This document shows, piece after piece, positions 1-14,030 of a DNA stretch of 64,000 bases. The translations under genes were made by a program, and so were the position numbers. The notes under the pieces are model-generated. The model worked only from the letters and a program-made list of their open reading frames with translations. It was not told where the DNA came from and searched no databases. Every line of letters starts with the position of its first letter. The stretch's first letter is position 1. This DNA is from Arachis hypogaea (taxonomy: Eukaryota; Streptophyta; Magnoliopsida; Fabales; Fabaceae): NCBI RefSeq assembly GCF_003086295.3, contig NC_092055.1, positions 126,395,484-126,459,483 of the forward strand, read 5' to 3'.

Positions 1-948
1 TATCATAAAAAACATTTAAAATTAACCGAAAAAATATCTAAAATCTTAAAAAAAAATCTAAAACTGAATAAAAACAAACATTTAAAATTATTATAAAATA
101 AATATAAAAAATTTAATAAAAAAAGATTTGAAATATCATAAAAAGAAACATTCAAAATATTAAAAAAAATTAAAAAAATAAGAAAAGAAACGTTCAAAAT
201 TATTAAAAAAATAATCCAAAACATAAAAAAGGTAATATCTAAAATATATAAAAAATATATCTAAAACCTAAAAAAAAAATTTGTAAAACTAATTATAAGA
301 ATCATCTAAAACCGACAAAAAAAAAAAAAAAGAAAAAGGCAACTACGAACTGTGCAACACAAATATTGGATCGCATTTTTTTAAATTTAAAAGTTTTTAA
401 AATTAAAAAAGTTGGCTCAAGTTAACTACCACCCTAATTAGTTATTTATACTTTTTCTAAAAATATATATTCAATAATACTCTCACTTATAAGAAAATGT
501 AAAATATTTTTTTTAATTTAATTAACACAATTAAATTTTTTTATAATTAGTTTTTTATTTAATTACATCAAAAATCAATCCAAATTTTATATGAATCAAA
601 TTCTCAAAATTTTTTTCTCATTATTACATCTAATAATTATACACTTTTTTTTAAATAAAAATCTCAAATCCTTATATATGTTATTAATTCTAAAAAATAT
701 TTTTAAATTACCACAGTACATTTTATAAAAAGACTAAACATCTCAAATTTGATTAATAAAATCAGAAATATTTTTAATCGTAAATAAAAATCATCACTAT
801 CGATTAGTATTACGCTAGAGTTTACGCCGTGTTTCACGGGTTTATTAATATTTTTATTAGAATATTTATTTTTATTTTTATTTTGATTTATGATTTAAAG
901 TTTACTGTAACTTAATAATTTTGAATATATAAATTAAGTTATATTGTC

Positions 949-950
<2 letters not shown>
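1..950. other. AT-rich intergenic DNA with degenerate A-rich repeats
   Basis: No supported gene. The first 300 bases repeat a degenerate A-rich unit of roughly 70 bp around the motif AAACATTCAAAAT (seen near 80, 148 and 190). The rest is low-complexity AT-rich spacer. Confidence 0.6.

Positions 951-986
<36 letters not shown>
951..986. repeat. (AAT)12 microsatellite
   Basis: A perfect trinucleotide run of 12 units in AT-rich spacer. Confidence 0.95.
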
Positions 987-987
<1 letters not shown>

Positions 988-1433
988 GTGATTATAACAT
1001 ATCAGTTATAGAAATGAAAAAATTGCATTTGTGTCTACATAATAGTATTATTATTATGATGATTGGTAATAAAAGGAGGAGAATGAAAAGAGTCGTACTC
1101 ATAATTTGATAAACAGATGAAATAGAAATAAGTGTGTAATAATTTTGATTATTTATTTGCTGGTGTCTACATATTACATTAAATACAATTCTCAAGTGAG
1201 TTTTAAATGTGTATATATAGATAGCTTTTGTAATTGCATTTTAAAGTTTAGCCTAACTACTATTTAGAGCAGGGCCTATAAGTTATAATACAATATATAG
1301 ATGAACTTAATTAATTGATTAAATAAAAACTTATAAACTCTAAATAATATTACTGTTATGCATGTAAAAACATGCGTATGATATTCACAACAATTTTTGT
1401 TTTGGGGGTTTTCAAATTTCAACTACACTATAA

Positions 1434-2651
1434 GGTCCAGCTTGGGTAACCAACTTAATTAAGCTCCTTTTAATAAAATAACTTAAATAATAAATAATTC
1501 TATTAAAAGTAACTTATAAATAGGTTATTTTGTGTTTGGATTTTTAATTTTAAAAGTGCTTATTTTATAAAAATGTGATGAAAAGTAAAAGTATTATGAG
1601 AGAAATCATTTTTTTTAACTTCTCTATAAGTTCCTCAATAGCTTTTTAGAAAATTGCAATTTAGTTTTGAAAATTGCACCAGACATTAATACTACTACTT
1701 TTCATAAGACCATCTCCAGTAGGGAACTCATCTCAGTCCCTATTTATGACCCACCTGTCATAAAATGTAACTCCACATCAGCTTTTGCGTCATAAACGAT
1801 AAATAGGAATTCAAAGCATCTCTCTCTTCTCCATTAGGAGGAACTAACTTTAGTCCCTGTTGTGGTCCCACTTAATTAATTAATTAAAATACTTAAAATT
1901 AATGTAATTAATTTTTTTAATAATATTATTTAAATTTATAAATTTAAAAATAATTTACTATTAAAAGATATTAATATTAAATAAATTCATATATAATAAT
2001 AATACACAATATATAATTCGGGATTACACTAATTTATAGTTTTGTGTTTACAATTGCTAATTTTAATAATATTGTTAGTATTTTAAATTTTAAAAATAAA
2101 AATAACTAACTCAACTAAGAATTATTTTGTAAGATGTAAAAATTAAATTTATTTTTTAATGTAAGTAAATTTAATTAATTATAATTTAATATAATAATAT
2201 AAATAATATTCAATATTAATTATGATATAAATAATTAATATAAATCATTAATTAAATAAAAATATAATTATTTAATCTAATTAATTATTTTTTAAATAAT
2301 TAATATAAATTATTAATTAAATAAAAATATAATTATTTAATATAATTTTTATTATAATTATTACTAATTTAATTATTATTTTATTATTTAATATAATTAT
2401 TTAATTATTTCAGATTTTATATTATTATTTTTTTAAAATAACTTGTCAAATGGCAAGTTATTATTGGTTAACTTGAGTCCCTGTTTAGAGGGACTTCCTC
2501 ACCTTGAGACCCGTGCGGGAACTCATTCCTTCTCTCCTCCAATGGTTAGAGTTTCTATGTGTCAGAAAAAAGTGAAAGAGGAATTCCCCATTATAGGTAC
2601 TCTAAGTCAAAAGTTAAAAAAAAGTTACTTCTAAAATTTTCAAATGGACCC
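1434..2651. mobile_element. Tourist/Harbinger-like MITE, split by a nested insertion
   Basis: The left end GGTCCAGCTTGGG and the right end AAATGGACC are imperfect terminal inverted repeats, flanked on both sides by TAA (1431-1433 and 2652-2654), the 3-bp target duplication expected of PIF/Harbinger-type elements. The left 270 bp match the uninterrupted copy at 46396-46714, including the phrase ACTACTACTTTTCATAAG. The last 45 bp resume after a second element (1708-2602). Non-coding. Confidence 0.8.
1708..2602. mobile_element. Harbinger-like element nested in a MITE
   Basis: About 895 bp inserted in the MITE, flanked by TAA on each side (1705-1707 and 2603-2605). The ends GACCATCTCCAGTAGGGAAC and, on the other strand, GAGTACCTATAATGGGGAAT are related terminal repeats. 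Subterminal regions contain short GGGAC/GTCCC palindromes, and the core (1870-2430) is almost pure A+T. No transposase is visible, so it is non-autonomous. Confidence 0.65.
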
Positions 2652-2654
2652 TAA

Positions 2655-3985
2655 TTAATTAGGGAGAAATAATCTATTTTAAAAATGTCTCAACTGATGT
2701 GCCAACATATATATTCTTACCAATAATTATGATCTTGATAATTAAACATATGCTTTTAGAATTTAATTTGGGGTTAAATAATTTGTCTGACAAATAAGCC
2801 AGGTTTAATTATATTGTAAGTCTTTATATATAATTTTACTAATCTTTTAGTTGTCTTTAAATATAATTTAAAAAATCTATAATTTAGTTCCTGTATTAGA
2901 TAAAAAAAAAAAGTTTTAATTTGATCTATTTTAATTATTTTTTGTTAAGAAATATTTTTTTTCAAAATATTTATTTTTGTATTTGATGTAGGATAAATTA
3001 TAAACTATTTAAAAGCAAAAATTATAAAAGCATTGTATTTTTTTTCTGAAAAATAACAACTAATGAGTTTTTAATTATAAAATTTTATCTAATTAATATA
3101 AAAATTGAATTATAAAATTTTAAATTGTAAAGATCTAATAAAAAAATTTGATGAAATTATAAAGACTAACAAAATAATTAAATCATATAAATATCAATTA
3201 TATTAGGTTATACCAAAATTAACTAGTAGAATAAAATATAAAATATAAAATATATATTAAAAATAAGTTAAATTACATATATATTTATATATAAATGTAT
3301 GATAGCTCATTTTAATATGCAAATAGCGCATTTTTATACATAAATATGTATCAATGTATCATCAATTGAACTTATTTCAAAAGAATCACAGTCTTAGCTT
3401 GCTTGACCGTATAACGTAAATAACATTGTAATGTATTATCCGGTTTCGTAGAGCGGTAGAGCCACATTAGTCACATCTACCTTAACCATCTCTTCATATG
3501 CCATGTAAATCAGTTTAATAATGCTTTTATTTTTTGGTTGTCTACGATCTCTTTAAGGATTAATCTTTTATGGATTTGAACTTTATTTAAAAATTTATTA
3601 TTGGCCAATAAATTATTACATATATAAAATAAAATTCAAACACCAACACTTATTTAAGCGAACAAATAAGTTGATTTTTTAAACAATATTTATGTACACA
3701 TTGATCTGTAACGTTCACCGCTTAATTAATAAGTTAATACTAATACTTTGAAAGTCCAATAAGAATGCCAAATGAAACAACATATATCTGCGCTCAGTAG
3801 GAATAGATGTCTATCCTAATGTTAACTAACTCTTTAATTTAACAAGATATGAAGATACCCCCATTAGTAATTCTTTAATTTTATAATTTATAAAGACTAA
3901 TATTAGAAAATACCTTTATACTATTTTGAAGAAAATACCAAATTGTGTAAAATATCTAAGTACACTGTATATAATAACTACTTAC
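2655..3985. other. intergenic, no gene seen
   Basis: AT-rich spacer with no convincing coding, RNA or repeat-boundary signal in either strand. Confidence 0.6.
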
Positions 3986-4442
3986 TAGGACTGGAAGTGA
4001 GTCGAAATAAACCAAGCTCAAGTTCGACTAAAAAAAATTGAGTTTGGCTCACAGTTCGCCTCATTAATAATCGAGTTTATTTTTTAAACTCAAGTTCGAC
4101 TCACCGAAAACTCACGAGTTGGCTTAAATAATAGGAACATAATTTATAATTCTATATTAATAATTATAATTTTTTTATTTATGTCTTGCATCAAAATTAT
4201 ATATAAAAAATAAATATAAAATTTTAAATAATTAAGATCATATATATATATATATATAATTGATGCAGCTCACAAACTAATGAGTTGAGTTACTTATCCA
4301 AACTCAAACTCGACTCATTTAATTTATGAGCTCAATTCCAAACTCAAACTCGACTCATCAGTTCACGAGTTCAACTTATTGAGCTATTAACAAATCGAAC
4401 TCGAGCTGGCTCATGAACTAACTTGACTCACTTCCACTCCTA
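3986..4442. mobile_element. hAT-like MITE, about 457 bp
   Basis: The left end TAGGACTGGAAGTGAGTCGA and the reverse complement of the right end, TAGGAGTGGAAGTGAGTCAA, form a 20-bp imperfect inverted repeat. The flanking 8-mers CTACTTAC (3978-3985) and TTACCTAC (4443-4450) match at 6 of 8 positions, as expected for an aged hAT target duplication. Subterminal regions are dense in short motifs such as GAGTT and CTCGA. A truncated relative lies at 21027-21240. Non-coding. Confidence 0.7.
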
Positions 4443-6559
4443 TTACCTACTATGATTTGTTATTTTAGTTGCATCATCCTTTTCCCGTACAATTTCCTTT
4501 AAACTCTAGAGAAGTATTATCAAGAGTGTTAAGCGATCCTCTTTTGATATTAAAAGGTTAAAAATTTTATTAATACTTAAAAAAACTTTTTTTTTTTGAG
4601 GTATCTCTATTTGAAATATCAAAAATTAATCACTTGATTAGAGTTATATTTAAGAATTTGTTAATGACTAATAGATTTTTGAATCCATAAGGTGAGATTC
4701 AAATTTTCGAAACTTGTTTAAGACAAATAAACTAATCACTTGACTAACCAAAGTCCGTTAAAAAAAATTATATTAGTAAAGGAAAATATAATGATATATT
4801 ACTCCTGTCATTTCTCTAAATTTTAACTCGATACCAAACAGTAAACACACCGTGAAAGAGCTCTTCACCACACTTAGAGAAAGGCCCAGGAAATCAATTT
4901 ATATTCTAAGTTTTATATAGGCTCTCTTAATGGTTCAGCCTAACAAAGTTTTGCATATGGCCCATTTTGTCTACGCCCTTATCCTTTTGCGTCCTTCTTA
5001 ATGAGCACATCTTCCACAGTGAACTCATTTAATGTCTGTGAATTTGAACAAAAACATATATAAAATCTAAGGAAACTCTTGATTGTACCTGATGTAGTTG
5101 CATATATTGTAGCATATGTTGTTGTTGTTGTGGGTGGGGTTGTTACCCGGCCCATTCACCTGCACACCAAAAAAATGTCTGTGATTCGTTTTTAGAATAG
5201 ACACTAATTGACTAATTGTGGGTCAAAAACATACAAAATTTTCCCTAACGGCCTAATCTATATAGGAAAAGAAATTGAAATCTCCAAAAGCATAGGAAAA
5301 ATGTATAACCACCATTATACGATATCAGGATATAATAATCTAAAATTATTTTATTTAATTTAACATTATAATTTTATGTATATAACTTTTATAATTATAT
5401 ATTTAATATTATTTAATTATTTTAACACTATTAGAAAATACAAAATAAGATAAGTAATAATAAATGCAAAAATAAGATAACTTTAGATTGTTCTAAGCTA
5501 TTTTTTGTTATTTCCCAAACTTTTTTATATATAATATTTTAATGATAATTGTTCACTCTCCTGTATTATTAGTTTTACATGATAAATCTAACTGTACACT
5601 AGTTTAAGTTAACGAAAGAAATAAATTTCATTCATATTTTATTTAAATAGCATAATTTGTAAAGTATATTTGATAAATAGCATCATTTCTAAATACATTT
5701 AGTACTTGATAAGAAAATTATGTTTACCCTGTTCGAGGATATTTTTTATATATGACGTTTACTGCTGGTTTTTAAATTGGCACATACCTCCTTTCTTTGA
5801 ATATATTTTGAAATTTGTATTTTACCTTTCCCATTTTAAAATTATTATAAACTCGTGAGCTGCGAAGTATAGCAATAATATCTTATGTACATACTCATAT
5901 GAATGTATATTTTCAGAAAGCCAAAACCGAAAAACTCTTCCATTTTCCAAAAGAAAACAGACAACTAGCAAGAAGATTTCTAACAAAATTCCAAATCGTC
6001 ACGCATAATTTCACTAGATAATTGGATCAAGAAATTTATTCTAATCGTGACAAATGAGAAAGGACAGCACATTAGATAATTTAGCTTATGGATTTTTCCT
6101 ATAGTGGTACATGGTTCCTGCCCCAAGAGAGAAAAGGGTTAAAACATTGTCCAAGAAAATTGTAATCATGGCCAACAGTGTGTTTTGTAAACACAAACAA
6201 ATGATAGCAGCCAATATTCCAATAAGCATTCATTATCTAAAGCAATCTCGATCACTCAACTCCTATGTACCGCAAGCTATTCCGAACCAGATTAAATTAT
6301 TTGATGACTACTAAAACATGATTTTACCTTCTAATTAACGAATATACAAACTAGTGTTTCATAGCGTGTGACCCAATAAGAAACCTTAATGGGGGGTTGA
6401 GAGGCTAGAGCTTAAAACTTAGTAGTTTCTAAGCATATCATTAATCAAATATAACATCAAAGGTTTTCTTTTCCATTACAGAATAATTTGTGAACTGAAC
6501 ACTAGCATAATCATTTAATTATGAAAAGGAAAACATGAAGTGATAGTGAAGAATAACCC
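4443..6559. other. intergenic, no gene seen
   Basis: AT-rich spacer. Short open frames here (for example 6111-6314) lack codon bias or recognisable homology. It lies downstream of the minus-strand coiled-coil gene. Confidence 0.55.
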
Positions 6560-7364
6560 ATGAATTAGTTTCTTTCAACTTCTAGTTCTAAAAGCAACCT
6601 CAATAAACATACATGATGTGAAATATATGAAGATTTTTCTCCGAACAAAAAGGGGGAAGGGGTGAAATAACAAATATAACACAGCCATAATACATGAATG
6701 CCTAAGCACATCGTATGCCCAACTCTAACCTTCTGAAGATCCCTCAATGAGAAACAAAAAGCTAAAATATTCAAAGCCCGCATAAAATGGAACAGGTAAA
6801 ATATCTGGCCCCCAAGATAAGTCCATGTGAACAGGTAAAAACAATCTGCAAGAAAAGAAACTCTCTTTTTACGCATTATATTTAGCTATGGCTAGCAAAA
6901 CAAGAAATTAAAAAGACAGAGAAGTGCAACTCCATAATATACAGTAAATCTGTTACCCTTCTGTTAGCCAATTAAGATAGTGCTTTGCAGTAGCAAAGTC
7001 ATAGTTTCCTACTTACAATTATGACAGTCTGTAAGAAACATGTTTCAATTAACATCCACATGACTCCATTTCCCTGAATAGCATAAGATGATGATAAATC
7101 AAACTTATTCACCTAGTCTATCAAATATAGCACAACACCAACTACAAACTAGAGACGATCTAGGATGACCATGGAATTAATTAATTCTATTTCAGAGATG
7201 CAAAGCAAATCATACCAGAACCAGAGACATAAATAACTTAGGAAATCGATGAAATATCAATGCTTGCTTTTTATCATGCAAAGACACAATATAATCTTCA
7301 AACTATAATAGAAAAAAATACCTAAATCTGTCCCAAAAAAAAGTAGGAACGAACATTGTGTTAT
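6560..7364 (-). other. putative 3' UTR with a 3'-UTR intron
   Basis: Immediately downstream of the coiled-coil gene's stop codon (7365-7367). On the minus strand a strong acceptor context (TTTCTTTTCTTGCAG) ends at 6846, and a candidate donor (TTTAG then GTATTT) sits near 7322, so the 3' UTR may be spliced. Base composition from 6560 to 6845 is less AT-rich than the flanking spacer. There is no conserved coding frame, and the polyadenylation site is not determined. Confidence 0.35.
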
Positions 7365-10300
7365 CTACTTGTCGGGCTGATCTGGATGCCCTCGTTTAGC
7401 TTTGCGTCGAGCATTCTGAGTGTTTCCGGTTCGAGCAGGCTTCTTGGCTTTTTTGCTGAAGCAGAGAAACGAATTAGTAACCACAACTTCCAATTCTTGT
7501 CATTTTTCTTAGTGTAAAACTTCTTTACATGTTCAACCACTCAGAATTAATAAACTTCAAACAAAGAAAAATACAAATCCAAATATCAAGAGAACACACA
7601 TATCAAGCGATTAACAAAAATTAAATCAGTATATGATCTTCAGGACATTCAAAACTGACCAGAAAGTGGCAGATAAAACTCTAGCCAGTAAAATAACAGG
7701 CAAGGCCAAAAGAGCAGAGGCCTGCAAGTTAACAGAGTTTTTGTCAAACCACGAAATCAAATAAGTCACTCTCATCGAAATTGGTCAGGACACAATCATT
7801 TGATGCATACCGCAAACCATTCCAATTCTTTAGTAGCAAGAGGCCTAGTAAGCTCGTGCTTTTTCAGTGTCTCCTGGACAGTTGCTTGGACCTTGACAGC
7901 AGAAGAAAATAACACTCAGAAAAGCAATATACATGTTATCAAACTTATACAATGACTACTTTCAGTATTTCATTATTCTGCAATTTGCCCAAAAAAGGTG
8001 AATAGATCTCATTAATTGTGTAGCAATCAAAGCAATGTTGCTCTAGGCACGAAGACTAATATGGACAGTAGAGACTCAGGGAACTAAACTTCAAATTTTT
8101 ACATATAGCATTGCAACAAACAAATAGGAGCTTGAGACATTTTTCATCAAATCTGTTTACAGTAACATTAATACAATGTCATGTCATGGTCTCCGAACTC
8201 GGAAAAGGTTATTATAGTGTAGTATTCAAGAAGAGGCATATTGTGACAGATGGTCACACCACAACCAGAATGAATAACCTAAATCTGCTGATGATGCAAC
8301 TTGGCTTTCATTGTTATTATTTTTTAACAGGATGGCCTAAGCCTGATTGTAGAAGTGAGCAGCTATAACTACATGTATTGCTCTTTACACATGTGAAAAA
8401 CAACAGAATCATCTATAACAGCAATACTCAGCAGTTAAAATAAATAAATGTCATCAGATGCGAAAAGGCATGAAACCTGGCTATGATATGTAGTGGCGGA
8501 GTCCATGAACCTGCCATAAGCATGAACAACATGTTTTGTATAGGGCTTCAAAACCTCTTGTGCTTTATCAACATGAGGCTTAGCAGCAACAGCAACCTGA
8601 TCAATGTATGGCTTGCTCAGCCTTTTAGCTTCCTGTCAACCAGTAAAGAGTATTTTCAGAAACAATTCAACAGAGCAAACAAAACCAAAAATTAAGACCT
8701 ACCTGATAATAAGGATCTACAAATTCTTTCGCCTTACTTGCATGAGGAGCAATTGCATTCTTTGATGCCTCATAAATTTCAGTAGTTTTTGTAGTAAATA
8801 ATTGCACATGAGGTTCAGCATTCGTTTTCACCACAGACCAGTGTTCCTTAACAGCCGGGATCCATTTCTTCATGTGAAAACCAATACAAGTGAGAAATAA
8901 TATAATTAAATTTACTTGATTATTTACCAAAGTAACAACAAAAAACAAGGAAAGGCAAATGGATCTCAAACTACCAGAGGAACAAAAACAAACAGATCAA
9001 TATATTCATCTTTAGCCATAGGGCACAGTAGTTGGAGTTATACACCACTTAAAAGTGCTGCTGCACTTAATCCATACAATGACAAGTATCTCCAGGCAGT
9101 GCAGACTACTTACAGTTGTGATTGTTTCCACATGAGGTTCAGCCCATTTCCCAGCTTGTTCCTTTTTCTCTTTAGCCTAGAATGAATAGGGAAGATGTCA
9201 AAATGAAGCCAGTAGGATCTGTTTCTAGTGGCCAAAAAATTAGAAAGAAAAAAGCCAGTATCTGTAATTGGGTAAACTAAATTATCATAAGAGGTACCAG
9301 ACAAGAAAGTGTGATAAAACTAGAAAACAAAGTAGTACCTTTTGAGTAATCACCTCCCAAGTAGGTTTCCCATGTTTATCCCAATGAGTTTGAACCAATG
9401 ACTAACAGAAAAACAAAATTCTCATTACTTCTGAAGAAGGCTGTATTATTTAAATCATAAAGCACACAATATGAACTCACCCTAGTTTGGACATAGTGTG
9501 CAGCAAGCCAAGGTGGAAGCCAAGCACTATGGACCTGATTCATCAGCATCAGTATGCATCAATAAACACATCACCAATATAATCTAAATTTCATAGCATA
9601 TTGAAATACTTTATCAACTCTCATAGCACTACAGTTGTAGGCAGTTGATGCTTACATAACCATGTAAAATCTCATTCAACTAAGTACAATGTTTCAGACC
9701 AGTTTTTTTATTTAACTATTTTAAAATTTGGACCTGGAAATTCCTTATACTAGTGTCATCAAAATAGAGGGAAAAAAGCCAAGAAAGAAAAAAAAGAAAC
9801 AAGAACTGTGGTAGAAGAATTTCCACTTAATTGGATAGAAATCCTCTACAAATTATTCCTTTTTCACAAGTCATAAATCTCAATCTCCCAAAACAACTCT
9901 TGGTCTGGGCCCAAGTATATGATTTTCATTATCTGGTCATATTACAATCAATCAGTATATTTCGAGGTGTTATTATACTCCCTTTTAAACACTTCAAAAA
10001 CGACCAGAACACTTACAGCTCTTGGATGGTGGATACCACATAAAGTCTTTGGTATCCTGTAAATACATATGCTTAGGAGTGGTTTTTTCCCCCCTAAGAA
10101 TTACGCTTCCCACAAATACATCCAGAAATTACCATAACAGGCAAACAGGGTTCCAGTAAAAGCAATCATCTACATATATACAGCCATTTTTTGTCACACA
10201 AAATAAGCTTAAAAGCAGACTAAACAGAGAATTCGATCAGTAAATATTTATTTCCAGCATTTGTCCTCCTGACGTCGACATTTCAAAAGACAGCCCTGAC

Positions 10301-12754
10301 ATTTTACCTAAACTAGATGAACTTATTCAAACTTCCACTTCTACAAGGTTTTCTTCATTTAATTTAACAAAAATTGCACAATGAATTAAAACCACCTCAA
10401 TATCAGATCAACAGAACAACTGATAATTGGCAACTTGGCATGGATTAATTTGGAGGTTTTAACTAACAGGCACAGTTTATACACATGTAAGGAAGATAAC
10501 ATGGTTTGAACACAAGGAAGAAAGACGGCAGAGTTTGTTGTCAACCGAGGTTTTACCTCTGTTAGTTCTCTTGCTTTTGAAGTTGCCTCAAACTTAGCCT
10601 TCATCATCTCTTCCTAAACAATAATATTCGAGGGAAAAACATGACTTCATCAAAGTCAAAATCATCAACAATCTTGAACAACATAACAAGACCAACTATG
10701 TATTCATATACCTCAGCAACTTTAAGAGCGCGTTCAGTTTTACGAATTTTGGTCTTCTGTTCCTCAGTTGTCTTTTGAAACTGCGGCACAACCCAGGTCA
10801 CCATATATCATCATAAAAAATTGTTATTATTATTAAATTAAACTGACATGAGTACAGGACACAACTGCTGGAAATACAGAGCAAATCATCATGACGCATT
10901 TGTGCAAGTGGTTGGATTCAAGAGCTTTAATAATTATTTCTCTTACAATAGTTGTCAAATATCCGATATATTAGTGACATAGCATTATTATGTAGCGGAA
11001 ATTTAGCAAAACATGATAAGTTGCAATGCACTATTGATACCTTGACCTCCTCTCAAGGTTGTCAAATATCCACTATATCGTCGCCATAGCGCTATTGCAT
11101 AATGGAAATTTAACATTGCATGATGATTGATAACCTTTAGTCTTCCATTTAACTTAATACTAGGAATGTAGATTGTAGAATCATTCAAAGCCAACTGACA
11201 ATGCAGAAGATGAAGATTAACTTGTAAATGACATGGAGCACAAATCTACTCGCCCCCATCCCAATGATGGAAGAATTGGATGCTAGGCCACCCTTACACA
11301 TTGGATATTAAAGGGGGAACGATCTATTCCTCAAAAAGATTAACTTGTTTCCTACAAACCCAATGTAGTGAAATGCAGAGTAATGAATGAGGAAAAGTAC
11401 TTCGAAAAGTGTAAATTATAATGTTTGGTTGGGATGTAAAAGCAAAGCATATACCATCTGGCCAAATGTAGAACTTACATCTGCTAATTTTGAGTCCAAC
11501 TGACGAATTGTTTTCTCAGCCTCGGCTATCTTGATTTCCCATGTCAGCTTCTCCTTGTTTTTTGTCTCCAATTCACTTTTAAGTTTGTCCACCTGAATTG
11601 AGAATTTCAGAGTAAGCTCAAGAACTATGATCATATACGTGACAAATTCTCCAGCTCATTCATGCATAACCTGATTTTGCAGTTCACCAGCACGGGCATG
11701 AGCCTTCCCAACCTGCTCCTCAGCGTCCAATGAACCTTTTTTCTGAGAAGAAATATTAATTTGGAGTTAGTTTTAAGATAAAAATAAGTCAAAATGCTCC
11801 ATGAATTATATTAAATTATTAAGTATGAAATATAACTAACAATTTTTCACCTATTAATTAAAAATGAAAACTAAGGAACACAATGAGCAAATTATTACCA
11901 CAAAAATCTATAGTCCTAAACACCTCACCTGGAGAGAAGCAACCTCATTCTGCAAGGACTCAATGGTGCTCAGTCTTTCTTGGATAACTTTTTCCTTTTC
12001 TGCAATTATCTCATCCTTCTTCTTCAGTTCATGGGATTTTTCACTGATTTTCGATTCTTCAAAACAAAAATTAGGCACCACATGTATTGGCCATCAAAAA
12101 GTATTAAGAAAAATAAATATATAAAACCAAATCTGCTTTTAAAATTATCTCTTCATAAAAACTACGGAAAATGGCAACTTGCTCGGACATCAAACATCAA
12201 CAAAATCCATAAATCGCTTCTCAAAACACAAAAATTTCGTTTCCTTTCAGTAATTCTAACTAAATTATTAAGAAATGATAACTAAACTAAATCAGAACGC
12301 GACAAACACAACGCCTCACTCACATCACTGTCCTAATAATATAGAAATAAAAAAATAAAAAAATAAAAAACTGATCACAAGCTCTGAGTAACCGAACGGC
12401 GTAACTACCAAATACCAAGCTTAAAATCAACGCAACCGAAAGGAAATCAACTAATTAATTAATCCATTTCAGTAATTGTTTAATTAATTAATCAACTAAT
12501 TAATCATCAAATCAGAATCATAACAAAAATAGTAAGTAAATAGAGATAAGAGAAGAGAAGAACAAACCTAGGTGTTGGATCTTGGAGTTCAGTTGATCCA
12601 GTTGAGCAGCAGCAGCGGCAGCGGCGGCGGCACCTCCGTCGACGGAAACATCGTCGGCGGAGGCGGCATCGGCGTTAACGATAGAGGAAATTAGGGTTAC
12701 AGAGAAAGCGAAGAAGAAGAAGAAGAGAAAGAAGAAGTTCTTAAGAGGCGCCAT
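7365..12754 (-). CDS. ER-targeted coiled-coil protein with a C-terminal membrane anchor, 14 exons, 453 aa
   Basis: I derived the exons from GT-AG junctions: 12754-12568, 12056-11929, 11742-11671, 11592-11479, 10780-10712, 10613-10557, 9534-9481, 9401-9339, 9176-9114, 8867-8703, 8632-8477, 7891-7811, 7721-7660, 7455-7365. Together they give 1362 nt in one frame. Residues 1-30 form a signal peptide (MAPLK then a Phe-rich core, NADA cleavage region), followed by an alanine run near 40-50. Residues 52-215 are charged coiled coil. Residues 215-395 carry WLPPWLAAH and repeated PHV/PYxQ segments. A membrane helix ([15 protein letters not shown]) spans about 404-418, and a basic tail with KKAKK and RRKAKR ends the protein. 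From memory this matches a plant family that includes Arabidopsis At2g24420/At4g31340, loosely annotated as myosin-heavy-chain- or DNA-repair-ATPase-like; those names are unreliable and the biochemical role is unknown. The sequence suggests a secretory-pathway or ER membrane protein. I chose the ATG at 12754 because it starts the signal peptide. Confidence 0.9.
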
Positions 12755-13092
12755 GAAGAACACGATGATTTGCTTTGCCGCCAACAAAACAACAAAGCGT
12801 AATTATTCACAGCGCCACAACTGAAAAACAAAATAAAAGAAAACAAAATAAGAAATAGAAACCAGAGAAGAACAATGAATATATACTTGTAAGTGTGTTT
12901 CTGTTTCTCTGGTTTGTGATGAAGAAGATTGATAGATATTTAAGTAACGGTGCGGCTCAGTTATTAATCATCCTTCTTTCTTTCTAAGCTAGGCGAAGCA
13001 CCCAATGAAACTCAATTTAATTTTTACCTTTTTTATTTTTTAATAAATTGAAATGCTACTCCTATTTACAGTACTACTAACTACTAAGTATC

Positions 13093-13141
<49 letters not shown>

Positions 13142-14030
13142 CAAATTAATTTATATAACGGTATAACCTGTAAAAAAGCTCTAAAATAAGTTCCTTTTTA
13201 CATATATATAAATTTCTTTCTTGGTATCTGATTTTTTTAAATATTCTCAAAAATATTTTTATCATTTCTAATACTTGGAAGATCAAAGTATTTATTTATC
13301 ATATTAATAAAATTTTTATTTATTATTATGAAATATTGGTTGATGTTATAGAAGATATTCATAATATTGTATTGTATAAGAAATATTATATCTGATTAAT
13401 TATATTAAATAGTGTTAAATCTCTAAACAGATGATAATAGAAAGTAAATCCATATTAAATTAGATGTGTCTTTTTTCCCCTTGCTATAAGCTTACTCTAA
13501 GAAGATAATAAGTATTAACTGCTTAACCAAAAAAGGGGAAGTTTAATATTAAGAAAAGAAACATATGTGGCTGGATTAGGAGGATTTGAGGAGGCCGTGT
13601 GTCTTTTGGAAAGGAATCCCATCTTTGAGAAAAGAAAATAAAATAAAGTGCAATCAAAACATGTGGCAAGCGAGGGACACACAAAATCTGCAGATCCCCA
13701 ATAATAACTTTCTTTTTTATTCTTAACACAAAAACTGTTTGAGTCAGGAATTTTTAATATTTTTGTTTATTATTTAATTAGTATAAATATTAAATTATTT
13801 TTAACAAATAAATTTTATTAATTTATATGTACAAATTTTGTAAAATATTGGTACAAATTATATTAATTTATGTATATAAAATTTTAGTAAATATATATAT
13901 AAAATATATATTTTTTGTGTGTAAAATACTTATAAATATGAGCATAAATTATTGCTGGTCATAGTATTATTCTTCTTAATATTAATAATAATTTTTCTTT
14001 TGTACTAATAATTTTTTTAGTAACCTATAA
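12755..14030. other. 5' flank and intergenic spacer, with a microsatellite
   Basis: The first 150-200 bp presumably hold the 5' UTR and promoter of the minus-strand coiled-coil gene; exact sites cannot be placed. The remainder is AT-rich spacer without a supported gene. Confidence 0.5.
13093..13140. repeat. (AAT)16 microsatellite
   Basis: A perfect 48-bp trinucleotide run, about 340 bp upstream of the coiled-coil gene's start codon. Confidence 0.95.

Noticed and set aside
3440..3500. Possible tRNA-like stretch around AGAGCGGTAGAGCC
   Set aside because: No acceptor stem or TPsiC arm could be built around it.
6565..6876. 103-aa minus-strand frame downstream of the coiled-coil gene
   Set aside because: Lacks an ATG at its 5' end and a recognised domain; better explained as 3' UTR.
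8111..8368. Plus-strand 85-aa frame within the coiled-coil gene
   Set aside because: Falls in an intron of the well-supported minus-strand gene and has no recognisable domain.
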